Of a DNA stretch of 64,000 nt, positions 25,093 through 33,784 are shown in pieces. Source of the stretch: an uncultured Adlercreutzia sp. (GTDB lineage: Bacteria > Actinomycetota > Coriobacteriia > Coriobacteriales > Eggerthellaceae); the NCBI RefSeq assembly GCF_958431955.1, contig NZ_CAUASN010000014.1, forward strand, positions 1 through 64,000. The letters are read 5' to 3'. How positions within the stretch are numbered: the first letter of the stretch is position 1; each line of letters opens with the position of its first letter. A program made the position numbers and the translations under genes. Below the pieces are notes generated by a model. It was not told where the DNA came from. It was given only the letters and a program-made list of their open reading frames with translations, and ran no database searches.

Positions 25093-25788
25093 ATGGCTGT
25101 GATGGAAGACGTGAAGACGACCGAGGACGTGGACCTCGTCGAGTTGATGAACACCCGCGCCCGCTCTTACGGGATGCTCGCCCGTCTGTTCCGCGAGGAA
25201 GTGGACCTGGCGACCCTGCGCGAGCTGCAGGGCATGCGCTTTCCCCAGGCCACGGGCAACGCTGCTGTGGACGAGGGCTACCACCAGCTGTACGACTACC
25301 TGAAGCGCGCCTGGGACGACTCGGTGACGGAGCTTGCTGTGGACTACGTGAGCACCTTCATCGGCCACGGCGTGAACGGCTACTCGGCGGCCTACCCCTA
25401 CGAGAGCGTGTACACTTCCGAGCGCCGTCTGCTCATGCAGGAGGCCCGCGCCGAGGTGCTCGCCACGCTGCGCGAGAACGAGCTGAAGCGCGGCGACTGG
25501 AACGAGGCCGAGGACCACATCGCCTTGGAGCTCGAGTTCATGCAGCGCATGGCCCTGCGCGCCGCCGAGGCCCTGGCTGAAGACGCCGAGGACGAGGCCG
25601 TGGCCTATCTGCGCACCTCCTACGATTTCCTGGAGAACCACCTCATCAACTGGGTTCCCATGATGGTGACCGACATGCGCATGCACGCCCGCACCCTGTT
25701 CTACCAGGGCTTGGGCCAGCTGACGTTGGGCACGATCCAGGAAGACGAGGCCGTCCTGCGCGAGCTTCTGGACTCCGTGGAGGCCTAG
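25093..25788 (+). CDS. TorD/DmsD-family molybdoenzyme chaperone
   Basis: A 231-residue, all-helical cytoplasmic protein of the TorD/DmsD/NarJ group, which binds the TAT signal of a molybdoenzyme and holds it until the cofactor is inserted. Visible family features are the N-terminal RARSYGMLARLFREE, the central AVDYVSTFIGHG and the signature EDHIALELEFMQRM (the E-x-D-H-x(3)-E pattern). It follows the double-winged-helix gene by 3 bases. The likely client is the TAT-exported catalytic subunit at 29456-33100. Confidence 0.88.
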   Translation: MAVMEDVKTTEDVDLVELMNTRARSYGMLARLFREEVDLATLRELQGMRFPQATGNAAVDEGYHQLYDYLKRAWDDSVTELAVDYVSTFIGHGVNGYSAAYPYESVYTSERRLLMQEARAEVLATLRENELKRGDWNEAEDHIALELEFMQRMALRAAEALAEDAEDEAVAYLRTSYDFLENHLINWVPMMVTDMRMHARTLFYQGLGQLTLGTIQEDEAVLRELLDSVEA

Positions 25789-25825
25789 CTCTTTTTTACC
25801 AACCCCCTCTTCCCCCTCCTTTCGA

Positions 25826-25858
25826 GTCGACCCCGCCTCCCCCTTACGCGGGGTCGAC
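25826..25858 (+). terminator. Terminator after torD of locus 1
   Basis: Perfect 11-bp stem GTCGACCCCGC (25826-25836) with GCGGGGTCGAC (25848-25858), 38 bases after the stop. The T-run after the stem is poor, so this may be only a partial terminator. Confidence 0.6.
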
Positions 25859-25967
25859 GCATGTCTGCGCGCGTATGCAGTTGCTGTGCGGTTGACATCT
25901 GCCGAAACCAGAGTCGGTGCCCACGGAGCCTCCCTGAAGGCGCTCGGCGCGCTTATGTGCGCTCAAA

Positions 25968-26110
25968 TGGCTTAGAAATCACGGTTTTGTTACCGATTTC
26001 GGCAAAATAAGGCGGTTCCGTAATACGCGAGGGCCTGTTTTCCCAGATGGCGTATTACAAGATGCGCCTTAAAGGGCTGTGGCGGTAACAAAACCGTGAT
26101 TTTCAAGCCA
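25968..26110 (+). repeat. Inverted-repeat element A (TTTTCCCAG family)
   Basis: Terminal inverted repeats of 28 bases (25968-25995 and 26083-26110) match at 26 positions and share ACGGTTTTGTTACCG. Inside is a second inverted repeat, GTAATACGC (26020-26028) and GCGTATTAC (26050-26058), with the core GTTTTCCCAG between them. The whole can fold as one long hairpin. It carries no open reading frame. It lies in the 416-base gap between two convergent gene ends and resembles a miniature inverted-repeat element. Confidence 0.85.
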
Positions 26111-26150
26111 GAAAACGTGTTTTAGGCAAAACGGGCGCCTGGCGCAATAA

Positions 26151-26177
26151 GAGGAGCCCCGATTTCCGGGGCTCCTC
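26151..26177 (-). terminator. Terminator of the helicase operon
   Basis: Perfect 10-bp stem GAGGAGCCCC (26151-26160) with GGGGCTCCTC (26168-26177), followed on the minus strand by TTATTG. It lies 28 bases after the helicase stop. Confidence 0.75.
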
Positions 26178-26204
26178 TGTGTAAGCGGATATGTTTCCGC
26201 GTGG

Positions 26205-28160
26205 CTAGTCGATGCCCATGTCGGCGAGGAGGGCCTGGCCGCCCAAGGTGATGGGGGCTGACACGGCGGCTTCCTCCAAGAAACAGGTGGGACGCAGGGT
26301 GGCCACACGCTCGCCGGATTCCATGCGCACGCGGGAGACCTGCATCTTCGTGCGCTCGGCCAGTTCGAGCGGGGCCTTGCTGAAGGTGGAGAACATCAGC
26401 GCGTCGCTCGCCTTGCCGGCTGCGGCGGCGAAGGCGCGTCGGTCGGTCTCGCGCACGCGGGCGCGGTCGGCGTCGGTGGAGACCACCTCGAAGGCGTCGC
26501 GGGCCGGCACGAACCCGTCCACGCAGCCCACGGCGTACACGGCGCGGTAGGAGCAGCCGCACATCTGCTCGTAGGAGCTCACGCGCACCGCCCGGGGGTT
26601 GTCCTCGTGCACCGGGGCGAACTGGGTGGCGCGGGCTGCAGCGTACAAAGCCGCCGCATTCTCGTCGCCCACGATGCGCTCGGCCAGGGCTGCGAAGTCG
26701 CGCAGGTCGGCGGCGCCCACGGCCGCGAGCAGCCCGTGGCCGCCACGGGCGCGGTTGGCCTCGATGAGCGCGCGACCGGCATCGTAGCGCTCGGCCAGGC
26801 GCTCGGCGCGGGGGTAGGGCTCCGCCTCGCCGGCGGCCCGGGCGGCGCTGGCGGCGTCCAGAGCGTCGAAGATGGTGGCGTTGTGCTCGTCGCACCATTC
26901 CAGCAGGAACTTCCAGCCGTCGGAGAGCGTGAGGTAGTTCCCGTATCCGAGCCAGGCGCGCCAGGCGAACAGGTCCTCCGGATCGGCGATAAGGTTCAAC
27001 GCCGTGTAGGCCACAAGGGCTTTGGCGCGGCTCATCTCGCGGGGGTCGCCGGCTAGACGCTCGAAGCCCAGAGACGACACGGCGAAGCCGCGCTTCACGA
27101 GCATCTGCGAGAAGGCGTGGGCCCACTGCTTGTTGGGGGCCACGATGCACGTCTCGGCCTGGATGGCCTCGGGATTCTCGGCGTTCACGGCGAACAGGTA
27201 GCGCGTGAGACCGTTGAACTCCTCGTCGGGGGTGTTCCACTTCACCGTGGCGATGTCGCGGATCTCGCCCGCGCGCTCATCGGCGGCAAGGGCGTCCTCG
27301 TTGCCAGCGCGCACCACGGCATCGCAGAAGCCCGTGATGTCGGGGTTGCCGAAGGCGGTTTCCAGGGCGAACACCTCCACGCCGCGGCGCAGCGTGTCGA
27401 AGGTGACAAAGCCCTCGGGCGCGGGGAAGTCGGTGGCCACGGCCACGGCCTCGTCGGGGTTGCCGGCCACGATCACCTGGTCGCGGGCGAGCAGGCACAG
27501 GCAGGTCTGCTGGGCGGCCGAGAGGTTCTGGAAGTCGTCGGCGAGCACGTGGGCGAAGCGCTGGCGCGCCTTGGCTCCCGCATCGCTTTGCAGGTAGCGG
27601 CTGCAGAGGTAGGCTACCTCGTCTTCCAGCATGGCGTTCGTGCGGGTGAGCAGGCGCCGGGTCAGATCGAGCGTCTCCCGCTCCTCGCCGGGCACGATCC
27701 ACTCCTCCTCGGGCGCGCCGGCGCACCACTGCTCCTGGAAGTGGCGCAGCAGCGAGCGCAGGCGCCGGGCCGGGGTGCCCAGCGTCTTCATGTCCTCCAG
27801 GAAGAAGTTGTACTCGAAAGGCGCCAGCACGCGCGGCGTGCGCCCGGTGGCCGCGCGGGCCTCGGGCGCATCGAGCACGGCCAGGCACACCTCGCGGGCG
27901 CAGGTCACGTTCGCGCGGGCCGCAAGTTCTGCCGCGTCGGCCTTGCCAGCAACGGCGAGGGCCTCGGCCAGCCGGCGGCGCGCCACGCGGGCCGCCTCGG
28001 CGGTGGAGGTGCACAGCAGGATGTCCTCGGGCGCGCACCCGCCAGCCACCAACGTGGCGGCGCGGCGCACCAAAGCCTCGGTCTTGCCGGAGCGCACGGG
28101 CCCGGCGATCTTGGCGATGCGGCCGTTGAAGGCCGCGATCTCGGCGATCACGTCGGTCAT
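26205..28160 (-). CDS. UvrD-like superfamily 1 helicase protein
   Basis: A 651-residue protein related to UvrD/AddB-type helicases. Walker A is GPVRSGKTEAL (residues 20-30). The Walker B-like motif reads VLADDFQNLSAAQQ (near 206), with DDFQ in place of the usual DEFQ. A late motif, VRVSSYEQMCGCSYRAVYAVGCVDGFVPAR, resembles the K-G-L-E and E-G-xx-P region of the family. The frame is open to 28238, but the ATG at 28160 is preferred since it follows the upstream stop by 8 bases and begins just before Walker A. It pairs with the Ala/Glu-rich protein at 28169. Why a helicase sits inside a respiratory locus is unclear. Confidence 0.75.
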   Translation of the reverse strand: MTDVIAEIAAFNGRIAKIAGPVRSGKTEALVRRAATLVAGGCAPEDILLCTSTAEAARVARRRLAEALAVAGKADAAELAARANVTCAREVCLAVLDAPEARAATGRTPRVLAPFEYNFFLEDMKTLGTPARRLRSLLRHFQEQWCAGAPEEEWIVPGEERETLDLTRRLLTRTNAMLEDEVAYLCSRYLQSDAGAKARQRFAHVLADDFQNLSAAQQTCLCLLARDQVIVAGNPDEAVAVATDFPAPEGFVTFDTLRRGVEVFALETAFGNPDITGFCDAVVRAGNEDALAADERAGEIRDIATVKWNTPDEEFNGLTRYLFAVNAENPEAIQAETCIVAPNKQWAHAFSQMLVKRGFAVSSLGFERLAGDPREMSRAKALVAYTALNLIADPEDLFAWRAWLGYGNYLTLSDGWKFLLEWCDEHNATIFDALDAASAARAAGEAEPYPRAERLAERYDAGRALIEANRARGGHGLLAAVGAADLRDFAALAERIVGDENAAALYAAARATQFAPVHEDNPRAVRVSSYEQMCGCSYRAVYAVGCVDGFVPARDAFEVVSTDADRARVRETDRRAFAAAAGKASDALMFSTFSKAPLELAERTKMQVSRVRMESGERVATLRPTCFLEEAAVSAPITLGGQALLADMGID

Positions 28161-28168
28161 GGCGCCTC

Positions 28169-29122
28169 CTACTCGGCCAGGACGCCGCAGGTGGCGTCGA
28201 AATCGCGGGTGGTGCCGTCGGCGTAGACGACCGTCCACTGGTCGAAGGCGATGGGGAAGTCGGCCTCGGGCAGGGCGTACTTCTTCTGGATGTCCTCGCC
28301 CAGATGGGCCTCCTCGGCGATGCGCTCGGCCACGATCTGCTCGGGGGTCTTCTCGAGCTCGCCGCGCTCGGCAGCCTCCAGGTCGCGGGCGATGCGGGCC
28401 TGCACCACGATGTCGGCGGCCTCCTCGGCCTCGCGGGCCGCTTCCTCGGCCTCGGCCACCAGGGTCGGCGACGCCATGAACGCCGCCGCAGCGGCCTCCT
28501 CGGCCGCGGCCGTCTCAGCCGCTGCGGTCTCCTCGGCGGCCCGGGCGGCCTCTTCCTCGGCCACTTTGCGGGCCGCGAGCGCCGCCATGCCGGCGACGTG
28601 CTGCTGCTCGTAAGACGCGTCGGAGGGCAGCTGCACGGCCACGACGTTCTCGCCGAGGGCGCCCTCGTTCAGGGCCGTGCGCACGCGGGTCACCCACACG
28701 CTGTCGGCCGGGTCGATGCCGCAGGAGGAATCCAGGCGCAGGCGCACCATAAGGCGGCCGCCCTGCAATTCCACTTCCAGCCACGTGAAGGTAAGCTCGT
28801 CGCGGCCCTCCTCGCGCTGGCGGCGGTTGAAGATCTTCATCTGGTTCTCAACAGCATGCACCTGATTCAGCAGCCAGTGCTCGATGGAGTCGTTCCACAG
28901 CTCATCGGCGCCCTCGGCCGCAGAGTCCAGATACTCGCGCGCTCCCACGCGCACCATCATGCGGATGGCGTTGACCGGCGTGTCCTCGGTCGCCGGGTGC
29001 GTGCGCACCACCGGCGTTCCCAAATAAGAGTAGCAGCGGTCGATTTCCAGGCGCAGATCGTTGTCCACGAGGCGCTCGTCCAGATCGAGCAGCAACGCCA
29101 TGGAGGGATGGGGCTTAGCCAT
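28169..29122 (-). CDS. Ala/Glu-rich protein of unknown function, paired with the helicase
   Basis: A 317-residue soluble protein. The N-terminal domain (1-175) has a regular alpha/beta pattern with DEWNDSIEHWLLNQVHAVEN-like helices and ELTFTWLEVELQGGRLMVRLRLD strands. Residues about 185-265 are an Ala/Glu-rich segment likely to form a long helix or coiled coil. The C-terminus (about 275-317) has PIAFDQWTVVYADGTTRDF. I recognise no family. It starts the minus-strand operon with the helicase, has an AAGGAGA site before the ATG, and its promoter region shares motifs with the operon starting at 24259. Confidence 0.6.
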   Translation of the reverse strand: MAKPHPSMALLLDLDERLVDNDLRLEIDRCYSYLGTPVVRTHPATEDTPVNAIRMMVRVGAREYLDSAAEGADELWNDSIEHWLLNQVHAVENQMKIFNRRQREEGRDELTFTWLEVELQGGRLMVRLRLDSSCGIDPADSVWVTRVRTALNEGALGENVVAVQLPSDASYEQQHVAGMAALAARKVAEEEAARAAEETAAAETAAAEEAAAAAFMASPTLVAEAEEAAREAEEAADIVVQARIARDLEAAERGELEKTPEQIVAERIAEEAHLGEDIQKKYALPEADFPIAFDQWTVVYADGTTRDFDATCGVLAE

Positions 29123-29169
29123 CGGGGGTCTCCTTTCCTGTTGGCAGCCGGCGGGTGCCCAAGCTGCCG

Positions 29170-29246
29170 CCTATCCTCTTCGCCGACCAGTATAGGAGGG
29201 GCACGAACAGGGAAATCATCCCGAAAAGATGAGCTTGCGGATGATT
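29170..29246 (-). promoter_or_regulatory. Candidate promoter and operator of the helicase operon
   Basis: On the minus strand a -10 TATACT (29194-29189) precedes GGCGAAGAGGATAG (29184-29171), the same 14-mer seen downstream of the -10 at 24217. Upstream is the inverted repeat AATCATCC (29214-29221) and GGATGATT (29239-29246). The site could also serve the divergent molybdoenzyme gene at 29456, for which TATCAT at 29298-29303 is a possible -10. Confidence 0.55.
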
Positions 29247-29455
29247 GCGCGGGCCCGAATCGGCCTGCTCTTATGATTGCGAAACGTAACGGCTCCGTAT
29301 CATTTCCCACCGTTGGGCAACAAAACATCGGCAGCTTGCCGACGGCCGCGGCGGACGCCTCTCCCCTCCATCCAAGAGGCGCACCGCCCAAGGCCCCGCC
29401 GGCGGCTCCCGGTGTTTTGTTGAAAGCTATCTACTCTAAGAGAGAGGAGGGACCC
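29247..29455 (+). other. Leader region of the locus 1 catalytic gene
   Basis: The region between the operator and the ATG at 29456 holds TTGCGA (29277-29282), a 15-base spacer and TATCAT (29298-29303) as a possible promoter, then about 150 bases of GC-rich leader. The last part has a very strong ribosome binding site, AGGAGG at 29445-29450. I see no gene in it. Confidence 0.4.
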
Positions 29456-32400
29456 ATGGCTAAACTTTCACTGACTCGTCGCAGCTTCCTGAAGGCCGCC
29501 GCCGTCACGGGCGCTGCGAGCACCTTGAGCTTTGCCGCCGCTCCGTCTGCGGCTTTGGCCGAGGGCGTCGACGAATCAGCTGGTGAGGTCAAGCGCATCC
29601 GTTCCTGCTGCCGCGCATGCGGTAAGTGCGAATGCGGTGTGTGGGTCACCGTGCAGGACAACAAGGTCATCAAGGTTGAAGGTGACGAGTCCAACGCGCA
29701 CAGCCGCGGACATTGCTGCGCCAAGTCGCAGTCGTCCATGCTGGCTCTGTACCATCCCGATCGCCTGCGCTACACCATGAAGCGCACCAACCCCAAGGGC
29801 GAGGACGATCCGGGCTGGGTCCGCGTGAACTTCGCGGAGGCCATGGACGAGGTGGGTGCCAAGTACAACGAGATCATCTCGAAGTACGGCGGCAAGGCCA
29901 TCTTCTCCATGGGCGGTACCTCGCGTGTGTGGGCGCAGCCGCCCTACGGCACGCTGAAGTCCGTCTTCGGCACCCACAACTTCCACTCGGCCTACGAGAT
30001 CTGCAAGGGCCCCCGCCACTTCGGCGGCGTGCTCACCGATGAGAAGGGCTCGCCCTGGATGGAAGTGGAGCAAGGCCCGATCGTGTACGTGCAGTGGGGC
30101 ACCGCGTCGGAGTACTCGAACTACGACTCCACCAACCGTACCGTCGTCGACTGCTCGCAGCGCGCCTACAAGCACATCCTCGTCGACCCGCGCATGAGCC
30201 CGCTCGGCAAGGAGGCCGACATCTGGCTGCCCATCCGCGTCGGCACCGACCTGGCGCTGTCGCTGGGCTGGCTGAAGTGGATCGTGGACAACGACGCCTA
30301 CGACAAGAACTTCGTGAAGCGCTGGTCCAACGGCCCGTTCCTGTACAACCCCGAGGCCAACGGCAAGACCTACAAGGGCTACTTCCTGGAGATGAACGGC
30401 GGCATCCACATGACGAGCCGTCTCATCACCGAGGCCGATCTCGACCGCGAGTGGGTTTCCCAGTTCTGGGAGCCGGCGCCGGAGCAGTACTCCTACCGCC
30501 GCTTCATCTGCTGGGACGCCGCCAACGAGAAGCCGACCTACTGGGACGCCGAGGAATGCCAGTGGGAGGGCGAGAAGCACAAGATCCCGACCACCGGTAC
30601 CTGGATCGAGCACCCCTACAAGCCCATCATCGCCGATGCGTGGCTGCCCGACCCCTCCAAGTTCGCCGACCCGGCCGACCCGGCCTACGACGCCTACTGG
30701 ACCGGCGAGGGCAACGAGAAGGGCGCCAAGTCCAACCCGAAGGGCCTGCCGAAGGATCCCGAGCTGTGGCCTGACGGCGTGCAGCTGAAGCTGAAGAGCG
30801 GCGCCATGGTCGAGGCCAAGTCCGTGTGGCAGGAGTGGGAGCACAACCTGGAGGAGTACACCCTCGAGCGCGTCTCCGAGATCACCGAGGTGCCCGCCGA
30901 TAAGATCGAGGAGGCGGTGCGCACCTACACCACGCGCCTGAACCCGCTCCACGGCAACGGCGGCATCCACTACCAGCTGGCTCCCGACCAGACCGGCCAT
31001 GCCGTGCAGAACACCCGCGCCCTGCAGCTCATCGCCTGCCTGACCGGCAACTCCGACGAGCCCGCCGGCAACCGCGGCTCCTCCAAGGCCCAGGTGGACG
31101 GCTGCTGCGGCCGCGCCAACATGATCGTGACCGATCACGAGCCCGTTGACTGGGGTATCCGCGAGGGCATCGGCACCATGGAGCTCGGCAACACGCCGCG
31201 CGACCTGTCCATCGAGGACCAGATTCCGCTGATCCAGAACTTCGTGAAGTATCTGCAGGACGAGAACTCCCCGCTCATGGAGCGCTACGGCAACCACATC
31301 CCCACCGATGAGGAAGCCCGCATCATCGCCATGCGCAAGGGCGGCGACTACAAGGGCTCCCGCGCCTTCCCGGGCGTGAAGACCCCGTTCGAGACCAACG
31401 CCGACCAGATCTCCGCCGAGCGCTTCCCGCTGCTGCGCTTCTGGAACTCCTGGACCGACGCCTCCTCCATCTGGGACGCCATCCGCGAGATCGACTCCCC
31501 CTACAAGCTCTACGGCGGCATCTGCATGTCCGGCGACTTCATGAACCAGTCGAACCTGCTCGAGGCGTGGGACGCGCTGACGCAGCTCGACTTCTGGGTG
31601 GACATCAACCTGTGGTCCTGCCCGAACAACGGCACTGCCGACTACGTGTTCCCCTGCACCCACTGGCTGGAGACCAACACCGGCCGCGTGTCCCAGGGCG
31701 CCGGCGGCATCTTCGGCGCGGGCCAACGCTGCGTGGAGCCCATCGGTGATGTGGTCTTCGACCCGACCTTCGTGGTGTGCCTGCACAAGTCCATGGGCGT
31801 GCCGTTCAACGACCGCGACCCCGAGTACGACGAGTGGCTGAACCTCGACTACCATGACTTTATCCAGGCCGGCGGCTCTGTGGGCTACGACGAGCAGGAG
31901 TACCGCGTGCTCAAGGACGCCACCGACTGGTGGAAGACCGAGGAGTTCCCGGACGGCCCCGACTTCCCGCAGTACGCGGCGAAGTTCCAGGAAGAGGGCT
32001 GGTTCGACTGCCGTAAGTGGCATCCCGAGCGCTGGGGCACCTACCGTCGCTGGGAGATGGGCTACCGTCGCCAGCAGGCCGGCTACAACCTGTACGCCGC
32101 CGTGGACGAGAAGTGCGCCTTCGGCACCCCCACCGGCAAGGTGGAGATCTGGTCGACCATCTGCGAGTCCTACATCGGCGATACCGTGACCGAGTCCTAT
32201 GTGCTTGAGACCCCGGGCACTACGGTGAAGGTGGGCGACAAGACCCCGTACTTCGCCGACGTGTGCTCGCCCGATCGCGACGCCTATGCCGGCGACATTC
32301 CGGACATCGACAAGTTCCCGCACTGGTTCGAGCCGAAGAACTCCCGCGTGCAGGCACCCGAGTGGTACGACGCCAACCTGGTGGACGGCGCTTCCTACAA

Positions 32401-33100
32401 CAGCGAGAGCTACCTGAACAAGCCCTACCACCTCATCGAAGGCGTGGGCACCGGTCAGGCCACCGACAACGGCGACACCGACAACCTCGAGGCCTACAAG
32501 AAGGCCGTGAAGGAGAACCCGGAGGCCACCTTCATCTGCACCTCCGGCGCTCGCCAGCCCGTGTACTTCCACTCCGAGCACCGTCAGCTGCCCTGGTGCC
32601 GCGAGCTGTGGCCGTCCCCGCGCTTCGAGATGAACCCGAACGACGCGGCGCGCCTCGGCATCGAGCAGGGCGACTGGATCTGGGTCCGCACGCCGTGGGG
32701 CGCCATCCGCGAGGTGGCCGACCTGTACTACGGCATCAAGGAAGGCACCACCAACGCCAACCACGCCTGGTGGTACCCCGAGATGGACCACGCCGCCCAC
32801 GGCTTCGAGCTCGTCGGCATCAACTGCACCATGGACAAGTACGCCCAGTGCTGGATCTGCGGTGCGTCCCAGCTGCGCGGCAACCCGATGGTCGTCTACA
32901 AGGCCACCGAGGAGAACTCGCCGTTCGGCAACCCGGTGCCGTGCGACCCGTGGGGCAACGAGGCCATCACGAACGCCAACGACCCGCGTCTGAAGGAATG
33001 GCTGGCCAACGACCCGCGTCTGGACGACTCGAAGGTGGAGCTCACCTACGCGAAGTCCGATGCTCAGGGCCTGCAGACGATCAGCCTTGTCAAGGAATAA
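29456..33100 (+). CDS. Exported molybdopterin oxidoreductase, catalytic subunit (locus 1)
   Basis: A 1214-residue bis-MGD enzyme of the DMSO-reductase family. It has a TAT signal LTRRSFLKAAA (Arg8-Arg9) and a cysteine-rich Fe-S site with Cys52, 55, 58, 60 and 87/88. The spacing fits C-x2-C-x4-C-x27-C, one residue longer than usual. Cys183 in SAYEICKGPRHFGG is the probable molybdenum ligand. The long body has cofactor-binding segments such as HILVDPRMSPLGKEADIWLP and the C-terminal ligand domain. At over 1200 residues it is longer than typical DmsA (about 800). The size, Cys ligand and host group recall catechol dehydroxylases and other Eggerthellaceae reductases, but the substrate cannot be assigned. 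AGGAGG precedes the ATG. The B and C subunit genes follow. Confidence 0.9.
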   Translation: MAKLSLTRRSFLKAAAVTGAASTLSFAAAPSAALAEGVDESAGEVKRIRSCCRACGKCECGVWVTVQDNKVIKVEGDESNAHSRGHCCAKSQSSMLALYHPDRLRYTMKRTNPKGEDDPGWVRVNFAEAMDEVGAKYNEIISKYGGKAIFSMGGTSRVWAQPPYGTLKSVFGTHNFHSAYEICKGPRHFGGVLTDEKGSPWMEVEQGPIVYVQWGTASEYSNYDSTNRTVVDCSQRAYKHILVDPRMSPLGKEADIWLPIRVGTDLALSLGWLKWIVDNDAYDKNFVKRWSNGPFLYNPEANGKTYKGYFLEMNGGIHMTSRLITEADLDREWVSQFWEPAPEQYSYRRFICWDAANEKPTYWDAEECQWEGEKHKIPTTGTWIEHPYKPIIADAWLPDPSKFADPADPAYDAYWTGEGNEKGAKSNPKGLPKDPELWPDGVQLKLKSGAMVEAKSVWQEWEHNLEEYTLERVSEITEVPADKIEEAVRTYTTRLNPLHGNGGIHYQLAPDQTGHAVQNTRALQLIACLTGNSDEPAGNRGSSKAQVDGCCGRANMIVTDHEPVDWGIREGIGTMELGNTPRDLSIEDQIPLIQNFVKYLQDENSPLMERYGNHIPTDEEARIIAMRKGGDYKGSRAFPGVKTPFETNADQISAERFPLLRFWNSWTDASSIWDAIREIDSPYKLYGGICMSGDFMNQSNLLEAWDALTQLDFWVDINLWSCPNNGTADYVFPCTHWLETNTGRVSQGAGGIFGAGQRCVEPIGDVVFDPTFVVCLHKSMGVPFNDRDPEYDEWLNLDYHDFIQAGGSVGYDEQEYRVLKDATDWWKTEEFPDGPDFPQYAAKFQEEGWFDCRKWHPERWGTYRRWEMGYRRQQAGYNLYAAVDEKCAFGTPTGKVEIWSTICESYIGDTVTESYVLETPGTTVKVGDKTPYFADVCSPDRDAYAGDIPDIDKFPHWFEPKNSRVQAPEWYDANLVDGASYNSESYLNKPYHLIEGVGTGQATDNGDTDNLEAYKKAVKENPEATFICTSGARQPVYFHSEHRQLPWCRELWPSPRFEMNPNDAARLGIEQGDWIWVRTPWGAIREVADLYYGIKEGTTNANHAWWYPEMDHAAHGFELVGINCTMDKYAQCWICGASQLRGNPMVVYKATEENSPFGNPVPCDPWGNEAITNANDPRLKEWLANDPRLDDSKVELTYAKSDAQGLQTISLVKE

Positions 33101-33118
33101 AGGAAGGAGGTAGAAGCT

Positions 33119-33778
33119 ATGTCCAACTACGCAATCATCACGGACCTGAACCGCTGCACCGGCTGCCTTGCCTGCACCGTTGCCTGCAAGGCCATCAACG
33201 GCGTCGACGTGGGCAATTTCTGGATCAAGACCCTGCGCGTCGGCCCGCATCCCATCGAGGGCGGCTCCGGTACCTACCCGGACGTGGAGATGTACTTCCT
33301 CCCCGTCCAGTGCCAGCACTGCGAGAACCCCGAGTGCGTGAAGGTGTGCCCGACCGAGGCGTCCCATGTGGCCGAGGACGGCACCATCCAGATCGACAAG
33401 GACAAGTGCATCGGCTGCCAGTTCTGCGCCATGGCCTGCCCCTACGGCGTGCGCTACCTGAACGAGGAGGAGCGCGTCGTGGAGAAGTGCACGCTGTGCG
33501 AGCAGCGCATCTCCCAGGGCGATCTGCCCCAGTGCGTGGCCCAGTGCGGCGCCCGCGCCCGCTTCTTCGGCGATCTGGACCAGGGTGTGGCGAACTTCGA
33601 GGCGCCGGCCCATCCCGACAGCCCGGGCTGCCAGTACGACGAGATGACCAAGACCCGCGTCAAGCTCAAGGACTACGTGGAAGCCTTTACCGAAAACGAT
33701 ATTCACCATCTCACCAACAAGGGCAACGATCCCAAGATCATGTACCTGCTGCGTGAGGGCCGCAAGTGGAGGGAGTAA
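33119..33778 (+). CDS. Four-cluster ferredoxin subunit (DmsB-like), locus 1
   Basis: A 219-residue iron-sulfur electron-transfer subunit. Four cysteine groups are visible: CTGCLACTVAC (from Cys13), CQHCENPECVKVC, CIGCQFCAMACPYG and CTLCEQRISQG...CVAQC, the 4 x [4Fe-4S] arrangement of DmsB/PsrB/NrfC. It has no signal peptide and is inferred to be carried out of the cell with the TAT-bearing catalytic subunit. AAGGAGGT precedes the ATG. It sits 18 bases after the catalytic gene and 6 bases before the anchor gene. Confidence 0.93.
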   Translation: MSNYAIITDLNRCTGCLACTVACKAINGVDVGNFWIKTLRVGPHPIEGGSGTYPDVEMYFLPVQCQHCENPECVKVCPTEASHVAEDGTIQIDKDKCIGCQFCAMACPYGVRYLNEEERVVEKCTLCEQRISQGDLPQCVAQCGARARFFGDLDQGVANFEAPAHPDSPGCQYDEMTKTRVKLKDYVEAFTENDIHHLTNKGNDPKIMYLLREGRKWRE

Positions 33779-33784
33779 CTACCA

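Noticed and set aside
29456..33100. Naming the enzyme a catechol or dopamine dehydroxylase
   Set aside because: Domain plan and host group are compatible, but no residue I can see is diagnostic of substrate. A phylogeny would be needed.
29576..33709. 1377-codon open frame on the minus strand
   Set aside because: Antisense shadow of the locus 1 catalytic and ferredoxin genes, with no recognisable protein features.
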